Of a DNA stretch of 64,000 bases, positions 1-6,855 are shown one piece after another (the first letter of the stretch is position 1; every line of letters starts with the position of its first letter). The notes under the pieces were generated by a model. It saw only the letters and a list, made by a program, of their open reading frames with translations. It ran no database searches and was not told the origin of the DNA. The position numbers and the translations under genes were made by a program. The stretch is from Nocardia vermiculata NBRC 100427 (lineage in GTDB: Bacteria > Actinomycetota > Actinomycetes > Mycobacteriales > Mycobacteriaceae): the NCBI RefSeq assembly GCF_001613265.1, contig NZ_BDCA01000001.1, positions 372,001 through 436,000 on the forward strand, written 5' to 3'.

Positions 1-182
1 TCGGCGTGAAACTGGTGCTGCACTGGGCGCACGAGATCTGGGACGGGGTGCCGCAGATTCCGACCCCCGCCTCGCTCGTGGTGATCGTGGTGGTGCTCGC
101 GGTGGTCACGGTCACCAGCCTGCTCGCCACCCGGACCAAGGACGACGAGGACACCACGGCAGCCGATTCCGCCACGCACTGA
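1..182 (+). CDS. TerC-family integral membrane protein, C-terminal end (partial)
   Basis: The reading frame enters from the left edge and ends at TGA 180-182. About 59 residues are visible. They start with GVKLVLHWAHEIW, continue with an IPTPASL turn and a hydrophobic helix rich in valine (about residues 25-42), and end in a charged tail (TKDDEDTTAADS). The combination of a KLxLHWAHE-like helix, an IPTP loop and a last membrane helix is typical of the C-terminus of TerC/Alx proteins, multi-span membrane proteins linked to tellurite resistance and manganese homeostasis. Only the end is seen, so the family call rests on this short piece. A hairpin terminator follows. Confidence 0.7.
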   Translation, partial: GVKLVLHWAHEIWDGVPQIPTPASLVVIVVVLAVVTVTSLLATRTKDDEDTTAADSATH

Positions 183-213
183 CCTACTGAGAATGGGCTC
201 GGCATCCCCGACT

Positions 214-242
214 ACCGGTGCGGCGGGACGGCCCGCACCGGT
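214..242. terminator. Hairpin terminator between convergent genes
   Basis: A perfect 10-bp stem (ACCGGTGCGG, 9-nt loop, CCGCACCGGT) lies between the convergent TerC and EphD-like genes and touches the stop codon of the latter. There is no T-run, as is common in GC-rich actinobacteria. It could serve both directions. Confidence 0.6.
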
Positions 243-1999
243 CAGGTCAGTTTGATGCGCGCTGCGAGGAAGCGGTTCAGTGCGGGCGCCAGCCTGCTGA
301 AGTGGTACTGCACCCGGGCTTCAGGAGTCACCGGCACGATATCGCGATGGGATTGCACGGCCGCGACGATCTGTTGTGCGACCCGCTCCGGCCCGTAGTT
401 GCGTCGGCGGTACAACGCATCGTATTCGGCTTGTTTCGCCGCTTCCTCGTCGGCGGACAGTCCGGAGAACCGGGTGGTGGAAACGATATTCGTGCGCACC
501 ACGCCAGGGCACACGGTGTGCACCTCGATGCCGCTACCGGCGAGCTCGGCGCGCAGGCAGTCCGAGAACATGAAGACCGCCGATTTACTGGTCGAGTAGG
601 CGCTCATCCCCTGTTGCGGGCTGTAGGCCGCCATGCTGGAGACGTTGACGATATGCCCACCGAGGCCACGCTCGGACATCGCGGCGCCGAAGGTGCGGCA
701 TCCGTTGACCACACCGCCCAGATTCACCCGCAGCACCCGGTCGAATTCGGCGGCGGGGGTGTCGAAGAAATCGCCGGCCTGACCGATTCCGGCGTTGTTG
801 ATCAGAATATCGGGCACCCCGTGGGCGGCGATCACCTCGGCCGCGTGGTCACGCAGGGCAGTCTCGTCGGAGACGTCGACTCCGTAGGCGTGCGCGGTGC
901 CACCGGCCGCCTCGATCGCGGAAACGGTGCGCTTGGCGGCGTCGGGGTCGATATCGGATACCACCACCTCCGCACCGAGCGCGGCGAAGGCGAGCGCGGT
1001 CTGCTGCCCGATTCCGCTTCCGCCACCGGTGATCACGACCAGTCGATCACCGAAGGGCGAAGTCTGCGCACCGACTTCGGCGCGGCGCAGGGTGCGCGGC
1101 TGCGCACCGGTGGTTACTGCTTCCGCCAGTTCGGTGGCGGAGGTGGCCAGCAGTTCCGGGTGGGAGAAGGGCAGCCAGTGCCCGCCGGCGATCTCGCGGC
1201 GCCACAGCCGCCGCGTCCACTTCGTGGCATCGTCGAATCCGGCCGGGCGCACCGCGATATCGCGGCGGGCGACGATCAGCTGCACCGGGACCTCGGTGTG
1301 CCGTTCCCGCGGGCCGAACATGCGGGGCAGAATGTTGGCCTGGTAGATCCGCATCCCGTCGAAGAAGTCCTGCCGGAATGCGGGCCCGAGTTTCACGTTG
1401 TCGGGTGAGGTTTCGTTCATCAGCGCGATGAACCGTTTCCAGATCTTCTCCGACGACAGCGGCCGCATCACCACCTTGTTGAGCCCCGGGGTCATGAACA
1501 GGGCGGTATAGGCCGAGGACAGCAGTTGGGTGGCCGGGCCCCACAGCGCGCCGCGGCCGAGCCGGTCGCGAGTCCAGTGTGCGAGGTGGTCGAGGTTCGG
1601 CCCCGACACGGAGGTGAACGAGGCGATCCGGGCGGTCGCGCGTGGCTCGCACACCGCCTCCCACACCTGCACCGAGCCCCAGTCGTGAGCCAGGACGTGC
1701 ACCGGCTCGCCGGGGCTGACCGCGTCGGCCACGGCGTAGAAGTCCGACGCGAACCGGTCCAGCTCGTAGTCCTCGGTGCGATCCGTGCGAGTCGAACGCC
1801 CGTGGCCGCGGGTGTCGTAGGCCACCACGTGAAAACGCCCGGCCAGCAAGGGAATCACGCGATCCCAGAGGTGATGATCGTCGGGCCAGCCGTGCACGAG
1901 CAGCATCGCGGGCGCGGACGGGTCGCCGTACTCGTAGACGGCGATATCGATATCGCCGTTGCGGACGAAGTGCTGGGCATCGGGAACGGGAGCGGTCAC
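242..1999 (-). CDS. ephD: EphD-like alpha/beta hydrolase-SDR fusion protein
   Basis: This 585-residue two-domain protein starts at GTG 1999, behind AGGAGATATTC and 28 bp after the previous stop. Residues about 1-300 are an alpha/beta hydrolase of epoxide hydrolase type: HGWPDD oxyanion motif, DTRGHGRS, and HDWGSVQVW carrying the nucleophile aspartate. Residues about 320-585 are a classical SDR: VITGGGSGIGQQT cofactor loop, NNAGIG, and YSTSKSA with the catalytic Tyr and Lys. This architecture and length match M. tuberculosis EphD (Rv2214c), which has been linked to mycolic-acid metabolism. It is the last gene of a three-gene operon with the ferredoxin reductase and metal-dependent hydrolase. 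The ORF could extend upstream to 2095, but the ribosome site and lack of overlap favour 1999. Confidence 0.85.
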   Translation of the reverse strand: MTAPVPDAQHFVRNGDIDIAVYEYGDPSAPAMLLVHGWPDDHHLWDRVIPLLAGRFHVVAYDTRGHGRSTRTDRTEDYELDRFASDFYAVADAVSPGEPVHVLAHDWGSVQVWEAVCEPRATARIASFTSVSGPNLDHLAHWTRDRLGRGALWGPATQLLSSAYTALFMTPGLNKVVMRPLSSEKIWKRFIALMNETSPDNVKLGPAFRQDFFDGMRIYQANILPRMFGPRERHTEVPVQLIVARRDIAVRPAGFDDATKWTRRLWRREIAGGHWLPFSHPELLATSATELAEAVTTGAQPRTLRRAEVGAQTSPFGDRLVVITGGGSGIGQQTALAFAALGAEVVVSDIDPDAAKRTVSAIEAAGGTAHAYGVDVSDETALRDHAAEVIAAHGVPDILINNAGIGQAGDFFDTPAAEFDRVLRVNLGGVVNGCRTFGAAMSERGLGGHIVNVSSMAAYSPQQGMSAYSTSKSAVFMFSDCLRAELAGSGIEVHTVCPGVVRTNIVSTTRFSGLSADEEAAKQAEYDALYRRRNYGPERVAQQIVAAVQSHRDIVPVTPEARVQYHFSRLAPALNRFLAARIKLT

Positions 2000-2027
2000 G
2001 AATATCTCCTCGAAGAGACGAGAGTGG

Positions 2028-3137
2028 TCAGAGGTCGAGCACCAGACGCTCACCGGCACAGCGGGATACGCAGATGAGCAGTTCACCGGCAGCACGTTCG
2101 TCCGGGGTCAGTACGGTGTCGCGATGGTCGGGGGGACCATCGAGGACGTGGACCTTGCAGGTGCGGCAGAATCCTTGGCGGCAGGAGTAGGCGATATCGG
2201 GACGAACACGCAGCACTTCGTCGAGCACGGTGCGGTCGGCGGGGATGGCGAGCACCTCACCGGTGCGCGCGAGCTCCACCTCGAACGGGGTCCCGGCCAC
2301 CACCGGGGCGGCGGAGAAGCGCTCGGAATGCAGTTCCACTCCGTGCATCTCGCGTACCGCGGCGGCGATCACCGCGGTCATGGGCACCGGACCGCAGCAG
2401 TAGACGGAGGTGTCGCGCCCGACCCCGGCCAGCAGTGCCGCGGCGGTGGGCGTCCCGGATTCGTCGTCGGTACGCACGGTGACCCGGTCACCGAAAGATT
2501 CGATCTCGTCCAGGAAGGGCATCGCATCGCGGCAGCGGCCGGTGTAGACCATGGCCCAGTCCACGCCGAGCCGGTCCGCCATGCGCACCATCGGCAGAAT
2601 CGGGGTGATTCCGATGCCGCCGGCCACGAAATGCACCCGAGCGGCAGGCGATCCGTATCCGGGCAGGACGAACGGGAAGGCGTTACGGGGGCCGCGCACG
2701 GTGAGGTCGTGACCCGGACGCACCGCATCGTGGACCTCGATCGAACCGCCGAGCCCGGTGGGGATGCGACGGACCGCGATCCGGTAGTGGTACCGGTCGG
2801 CCGGGTCTCCGCACAGCGAGTACTGCCGTAACCGGCCCGAGGGCAGCTCCACGTCCAGGTGCGCCCCCGGCCGCCAGGACGGCAGTACCGCGCCGTCGGG
2901 TGCGGCCAGCAGCACGCTGACGACATCGGTGTCGTGGGCTTCCACCCGGCGTTCGATCACCCGCAGCCGGAGCCGTCCGTCGTCCGAGGTGCCGGCCGAG
3001 TTCGTCCGGTTGACCAGGGCCGACCAGCGGATCCGGGCACCGGCCAGCAGGCTGATGAGCTGGGTCGTCCGGTCGACTCCGGAGTTACGGTAGAGGTCCG
3101 GCGGCAGCGCCACCGGAACCGGGCGACGGGTGGTCAC
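2028..3137 (-). CDS. PDR/VanB-type flavin and 2Fe-2S oxidoreductase
   Basis: This 369-residue protein starts at GTG 3137, whose GTGA overlaps the stop of the upstream hydrolase gene, so translation is probably coupled. The N-terminal part is a ferredoxin-reductase FMN/FAD and NAD(P) module: RQYSLCGDP for flavin, GGIGITPILPM for pyridine nucleotide, YCCGPVPM near the end of that module. The C-terminal 90 residues are a plant-type [2Fe-2S] ferredoxin with SCRQGFCRTCKV and a last cysteine in LICVSRC. Such fused reductases carry electrons from NAD(P)H to a partner oxygenase or di-iron enzyme. The next gene upstream encodes a ferritin-like protein that could be that partner, although this is inferred from position only. 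Confidence 0.85.
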   Translation of the reverse strand: MTTRRPVPVALPPDLYRNSGVDRTTQLISLLAGARIRWSALVNRTNSAGTSDDGRLRLRVIERRVEAHDTDVVSVLLAAPDGAVLPSWRPGAHLDVELPSGRLRQYSLCGDPADRYHYRIAVRRIPTGLGGSIEVHDAVRPGHDLTVRGPRNAFPFVLPGYGSPAARVHFVAGGIGITPILPMVRMADRLGVDWAMVYTGRCRDAMPFLDEIESFGDRVTVRTDDESGTPTAAALLAGVGRDTSVYCCGPVPMTAVIAAAVREMHGVELHSERFSAAPVVAGTPFEVELARTGEVLAIPADRTVLDEVLRVRPDIAYSCRQGFCRTCKVHVLDGPPDHRDTVLTPDERAAGELLICVSRCAGERLVLDL

Positions 3138-4033
3138 GAGGCGAGGGCCTGCGCCGCCGGCGACTTCGCCAGATATGCCACGGCCTGTGCGGTCGAGCCG
3201 ACCGACGCCGGGGTGTAGCCGGGCCGGGCGACCGACAATGCCGAACGCAGCAGCGACGGAATACCCGGGAGCGCACCGCGCCACATCGCGCCGAATACCT
3301 TGGGCGCCAGGCGTGGATAACCCATATCGGGCAGTCCCGGGTCCTGTTGCACAAGGTATTTGGTCCCCCGCATGAGCAGCACCGTGAACACCGGGAAGAC
3401 GAGTGCCATCAGCGCGCAGCGGCGGATATAGCCGACCTCGAAATATTCGGCCACATCGTGGGCGACGAAGCGGTGCTCGACCTCTTCGGCGCCGTGCCAG
3501 CGGAACAGGTCGAGCATGGCCGGATCGGCCCCGAATCGTTCCAGGTCGGCATTGATGATCCAGTCGCCGAGGAATGCGAAGAAGTGCTCCAGGGTGGCGA
3601 TGAAGCCCAGCCGTTCGACAAGTGTCTGGAATTCCTGCTGCGCCTGCTGTCCTGCTCGGGGACCCAGTGCCTTGCGGAAGACGTATTCCATCTGCCGCAG
3701 GTAACTCTCGACGTCCACTCCGTGCGTCTCGAGTACCTTCCGAAGCGAATCGTTGTGGGTTTCGGCATGCATGGCTTCCTGCCCCATGAAGCCGATGACC
3801 TGCTCGCGCAGTTTCTCGTCGCGAATCAGGGGTAGCGCCTCGGAGAAGGTCTGGATGAACATCCGCTCCCCCTCGGGAAGCAGCAGGTTGAGCGAGTTGA
3901 ACACGTGGGACGCGATCGGTTCCGAGGCGAGCCACCGCAGCGGCGTGGCCTGCCAGTCGAACCGCACGTTGCGCGCATGCAGCGCCACCTCGCCGGGGTC
4001 ACCCGCGGCGGTGGACAGTGGAAGCAGCTTCAT
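3134..4033 (-). CDS. Metal-dependent hydrolase family protein (ferritin-like helical, PF10118 type)
   Basis: This 299-residue protein starts at ATG 4033 behind AGGAGTACCG. It carries spaced carboxylate/histidine motifs: FIQTFSEALP, EAMHAETHN, about 60 residues later EHFFAFLGDW, and EEVEHRFVAHDV. These fit the predicted metal-dependent hydrolase family (COG3687), whose helical bundle resembles di-iron ferritin-like proteins. A hydrophobic stretch (ALMALVFPVFTVLLM) in the second half suggests membrane association. It is the first gene of the operon with the reductase and the EphD-like fusion. I infer a lipid-modifying oxygenase-like step with the downstream reductase as electron donor. The name hydrolase is inherited from the family and is not demonstrated. 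Confidence 0.75.
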   Translation of the reverse strand: MKLLPLSTAAGDPGEVALHARNVRFDWQATPLRWLASEPIASHVFNSLNLLLPEGERMFIQTFSEALPLIRDEKLREQVIGFMGQEAMHAETHNDSLRKVLETHGVDVESYLRQMEYVFRKALGPRAGQQAQQEFQTLVERLGFIATLEHFFAFLGDWIINADLERFGADPAMLDLFRWHGAEEVEHRFVAHDVAEYFEVGYIRRCALMALVFPVFTVLLMRGTKYLVQQDPGLPDMGYPRLAPKVFGAMWRGALPGIPSLLRSALSVARPGYTPASVGSTAQAVAYLAKSPAAQALAS

Positions 4034-4050
4034 CGGTACTCCTGATCACG

Positions 4051-4072
4051 GTTGCTACAGCAGCGTAGCAAC
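4051..4072. promoter_or_regulatory. Perfect 22-bp dyad upstream of the hydrolase/reductase/ephD operon
   Basis: GTTGCTAC, six bases (AGCAGC), GTAGCAAC: a perfect inverted repeat with 8-bp arms, 17 bp upstream of the operon start codon. Size and geometry fit a TetR-family operator. No TetR gene is adjacent, so the regulator would be encoded elsewhere. Confidence 0.65.
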
Positions 4073-4124
4073 GATCGGGCAGTACGCGATACCCCGAGTA
4101 TCACTTATTTTCGCGGCGAGGGCC

Positions 4125-4586
4125 TCAGCGTGGTGTCATCGGCCAGGTCTGCGTCTTCCCCTCGGCATCCACGGTCGTCACCGAGGTGAACACATTCCCC
4201 GGCTGCACCACCTTCGACAGGGTCAGGTGCACCTGGCGGGTGATGTAGTTCCCGGCGGCGCAGTTGGGTTCGCACACGTTGTCGTGTTCGGTGCCGTCAC
4301 CTTCCGCCTTGTCCTGCCCCCAGCTCTGCCATCGGATCTCTTCCACCTGCGCACCCAGATCGGCACAGGCGAGGATCAGGCTCTGTGGCCGGACCGCCGG
4401 CTTGTTGAACGAACAGTCGATGACCTCGGGCACGGTGGAACTCGCGGTCGACTTGGCCGCGACCGGGTCGGCCGAGCGCCCGTGCCCGGGTTCGGTGGAT
4501 CCACACCCCACCAGTGCCAGCGCGGCGACGACCGCAACCAGACCCGACAGTGGGCGAGCGCTGCGCCGAATGATGTCGCCGTTCAT
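4125..4586 (-). CDS. Putative lipoprotein, function unknown
   Basis: With the start at ATG 4586 this is a 153-residue protein with an N-terminal signal: an RR-containing n-region, a hydrophobic core and an ALVGC lipobox (Cys28), so it is predicted to be lipidated and exported. The mature part has four further cysteines (VIDCSFNK, ILACADLG, NVCEPNCAAGNY), probably two disulfides, and ends in a beta-rich region (QVHLTLSKVV, TSVTTVDAEGKTQTWPM). An upstream in-frame GTG at 4616 would add ten residues before the signal peptide, so 4586 is preferred. I do not recognise the family. It stands alone, with no operon partner. Confidence 0.65.
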   Translation of the reverse strand: MNGDIIRRSARPLSGLVAVVAALALVGCGSTEPGHGRSADPVAAKSTASSTVPEVIDCSFNKPAVRPQSLILACADLGAQVEEIRWQSWGQDKAEGDGTEHDNVCEPNCAAGNYITRQVHLTLSKVVQPGNVFTSVTTVDAEGKTQTWPMTPR

Positions 4587-4779
4587 ATCGAGCCCCACCT
4601 TGTCCTCGAACTGCACACCCCGCTACCTCACGACGTGGACTGCCACCAACCTAGCCGATGCGCGGCGCCGACATCGGACGTCGTCACACCAGCACGGCGA
4701 CACCGCCTCGACCGGGCCGACACCTCACTCCCCCCTCCACACCAGCCGCGCCGATTCACAGCGGACATGATCCACCGGG

Positions 4780-5100
4780 TCACCCCCGGCCCGGTCCGTC
4801 ACCCGAATCCAGGTATCGCCGCGCCCACCCCCACAGCGGTGCCAGTGCCTCAGCGAGCGCAGTGCCCGGCGCGGTCAGTTCGTACGCCTTGTCGGCACGC
4901 TTCACGATCACTCCGGCGCCCTGCAGCGTCTGCAACCGCACCGAGAGCATGCTCGACGAGCAGTTGTCCATCCGCCGGCGCAGCTCGAGAAATCCGAGTG
5001 GCCCCGGCTCCAGCTCCCGGATGATGCGCAGCATCCAGCGCTGCCCCAACAGCTCCATCGCCGCGCGTTCGGCGTCCCCGACCTCGGTTGCACTTCTCAT
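4780..5100 (-). CDS. HxlR-family winged-helix transcriptional regulator
   Basis: This compact 106-residue protein has the HxlR/MarR-like order of elements: LLGQRWMLRIIREL helix, FLELRRRMDNCSSSMLSVRLQTLQGAGVI recognition region and the wing KRADKAYELTAPG, ending in LAPLWGWARRYL. HxlR regulators are small dimeric repressors or activators, often redox- or aldehyde-responsive through a cysteine; here Cys47 lies in the recognition region. It is divergent from an SDR gene with only 53 bp between the starts and an imperfect dyad in between, so it probably controls itself and the SDR. Confidence 0.85.
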   Translation of the reverse strand: MRSATEVGDAERAAMELLGQRWMLRIIRELEPGPLGFLELRRRMDNCSSSMLSVRLQTLQGAGVIVKRADKAYELTAPGTALAEALAPLWGWARRYLDSGDGPGRG

Positions 5101-5103
5101 TTC

Positions 5104-5121
5104 GAACTACCATAGTGGTTC
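5104..5121. promoter_or_regulatory. Imperfect dyad in the HxlR/SDR divergent promoter
   Basis: An 18-bp element beginning GAAC and ending GTTC matches its own reverse complement at 14 of 18 positions. It sits just upstream of both divergent genes, where an HxlR dimer would be expected to bind. The assignment is from position and symmetry only. Confidence 0.45.
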
Positions 5122-5153
5122 TGAATCAGAAGCAAACAGGTGGGAGTGCACCG

Positions 5154-5894
5154 TTGGATTCACAACGCATCGTGTTGGTCACCGGCGCCTCCCGCGGGAT
5201 CGGGGCGGATACGGCCCGAATACTCGCGGGACGCGGCGACCACGTTCTGGTGAACTACCGGGAGAAGGCCAAGCGCGCGACCGAACTCGTCGACTCGATC
5301 GCCGCCGCGGGCGGAACCGCCACCCCGCTCGGCGCCGACCTGGCCGATCCGGAGCAGAGCAGCAGGCTGATCGAGGAGATCGCCGACCGCTTCGAGCGAC
5401 TGGACGTCCTGGTCCTCAACGCCTCCGGTGGGCTGGAGCACGGCGCAGCACCCGACTACGCGATGCGAATCAACCGGGACGCCCAGGTACGACTGGTAGA
5501 ACAGGCGCTGCCGGTCCTGGCCCCGGGCGGGCGGATCGTGTTCGTCACCAGTCACCAGGCACATTTCCACGGGCGCAAACCCACCCCGCCCGGCTACGAG
5601 CCGATCGCGGCGAGCAAACGGGCGGGCGAAGACGCGCTACGCGCGATGGCAGCCGAATTCGCCGCGCGCGGAATCGGTTTCACGGTGGTCTCCGGCGACA
5701 TGATCGAGGGCACGATCATCGTCCGGCTGCTGGAGCGCCGCGACCCCGATGCGGTCGCCGCCCGTACCGAGCACGGTGCACTGCCCACGGTCGAGGAGTT
5801 CGCGACCGCGATCGCCGACGCCACCGCGGCGACCGACGCCGGACCGGGGCACACCGTGTACGTCGGTGGGGCCGACTACCTCACCGGAGCCTGA
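5154..5894 (+). CDS. SDR-family oxidoreductase
   Basis: The start is TTG 5154, placed 5 bases after GGTGGGAG; this gives 246 residues beginning directly before the fold (LDSQRIVLVTGASRGIG). The cofactor loop TGASRGIG and the NxSG-type LNASGG strand are present. The catalytic region is unusual: after VFVTSHQAHFHG the usual YxxxK reads YEPIAASK, with Tyr and Lys separated by six residues, so the spacing is wider than the classical three. The C-terminal half still has the VVSGDMIEGT substrate segment. It is divergent from an HxlR regulator that probably controls it. The substrate is unknown. Confidence 0.75.
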   Translation: MDSQRIVLVTGASRGIGADTARILAGRGDHVLVNYREKAKRATELVDSIAAAGGTATPLGADLADPEQSSRLIEEIADRFERLDVLVLNASGGLEHGAAPDYAMRINRDAQVRLVEQALPVLAPGGRIVFVTSHQAHFHGRKPTPPGYEPIAASKRAGEDALRAMAAEFAARGIGFTVVSGDMIEGTIIVRLLERRDPDAVAARTEHGALPTVEEFATAIADATAATDAGPGHTVYVGGADYLTGA

Positions 5895-5910
5895 CGACCG
5901 CGCAACCGCG

Positions 5911-6093
5911 TCAATGCTGCGCTCGATCGAACCACTCGTGGGGGATCGACCAGTCCCAGTCTGCGTCGACCACCTCGTCGCACGGTCTGTCGTCGTTCAG
6001 GTAGAGCGGCACCATGGCGCCGAAACCGGCGCCCAGCGCGGACAGCCCGATCAGAACACCACGCCACAGGGCGGAATTTTCGAGACGGTGCAC
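5911..6093 (-). CDS. Small single-span membrane protein, unknown function
   Basis: This 60-residue ORF starts at GTG 6093 behind an excellent AAGGAGG nine bases upstream, which is the main argument that it is real. A hydrophobic helix covers about residues 9-32 (WRGVLIGLSALGAGFGAMVPLYL without its ends), followed by an acidic, tryptophan-rich tail (DADWDWSIPHEW). It faces the stop of the SDR gene and its promoter side faces the SWIM-protein operon. No family recognised. Confidence 0.55.
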   Translation of the reverse strand: MHRLENSALWRGVLIGLSALGAGFGAMVPLYLNDDRPCDEVVDADWDWSIPHEWFDRAQH

Positions 6094-6283
6094 CGAGATC
6101 GACCTCCTTGTCGCACGCGGCGGGGGCAGTCGGCGAGACGGTCACCGGCGGCACCCTTGCCGACCATCGCTGTGAGCCAAGACGGTACGCGGGTCAGCGC
6201 GTGCCAGGGCCGGTTTCGGCAATGTTCACACCGCGAAGTGAATCGGGCACCGACACCGACACTCCGCCCGGATCCCGACCGGC

Positions 6284-6303
6284 ACAGCACTTGTCGGTGC
6301 TGT
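6284..6303. promoter_or_regulatory. Dyad upstream of the SWIM/VWA/MoxR operon
   Basis: ACAGCAC, six bases, GTGCTGT form a perfect 7-6-7 inverted repeat 42 bp before the first start codon of the five-gene operon. It may be an operator or an mRNA leader hairpin. No regulator gene is adjacent. Confidence 0.4.
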
Positions 6304-6345
6304 CGCATACCTTGTGCGCATCGTGATCGACCGGGAGGGAGAACA

Positions 6346-6855
6346 ATGGCCTCGAATCCGAGTGCCATGCCGGATGAGCCGGCGTGGGAGCACGCCGCGG
6401 TGCTGCGGGTGCTGCCCGCCGCAACGCCGCGCAAGTTGAACAAGGTGCCGTTCGTCGAGCTGGCCGACGGACGCCTGCAGGGAGTGGTATCGAGCGGCTC
6501 CGACATCGCCCGTGTCTACGTGGCCTCGGTGACCGCGGGAACGCACGGGCTCAGCTGCAGTACCAACAACAACCGGCCGTGCGGCGGGCTGAATCAGGGC
6601 GGGGCCTGCAAGCACCTGGACGCGCTGATCGATGCGGCCGTACTCCAGTACGGGCAGGCCAGGGTGGCCCGGTTCCTGCGGGTCGAGGTGCCCGACGGCG
6701 ACCGAATCGCGAGCTGCCTGAACGGAAGCCGCGATCCGGCGCCCGCCGCGGCGGTGTTCAGCCGGTTCCTCCGGCATCTGAGGTATCTCGAACTGCCTGC
6801 CGCCGCCACGCCGCTGCCGGAGTTGCAGTGGTTCCCGGCGGGGGTGGTGAAGTGA
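6346..6855 (+). CDS. SWIM-type zinc-finger protein, first gene of the VWA/MoxR/DUF5682 operon
   Basis: This 169-residue protein starts at ATG 6346 behind GGGAGGGAGAACA. Residues 54-67 form the strand region that normally precedes a SWIM finger (IARVYVASVTAGTH), followed by Cys71, Cys79, Cys88 and His90 in GACKHL. The C-x-H end is SWIM-like, but the first pair is spaced C-x7-C instead of C-x-C. SWIM domains bind DNA, RNA or protein. In E. coli YehQ a SWIM region is, as I recall, part of a longer chain; here the downstream gene, overlapping by one base (TGATG), may be the remainder as a separate protein. Function is unknown; a role in presenting a target to the ATPase/VWA pair is only a guess. 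Confidence 0.7.
   Translation: MASNPSAMPDEPAWEHAAVLRVLPAATPRKLNKVPFVELADGRLQGVVSSGSDIARVYVASVTAGTHGLSCSTNNNRPCGGLNQGGACKHLDALIDAAVLQYGQARVARFLRVEVPDGDRIASCLNGSRDPAPAAAVFSRFLRHLRYLELPAAATPLPELQWFPAGVVK

Noticed and set aside
5749-6855. Extended start for the SWIM protein upstream of 6346
   Set aside because: The extension would overlap the SDR gene and the small membrane protein gene; ATG 6346 has a strong ribosome site.
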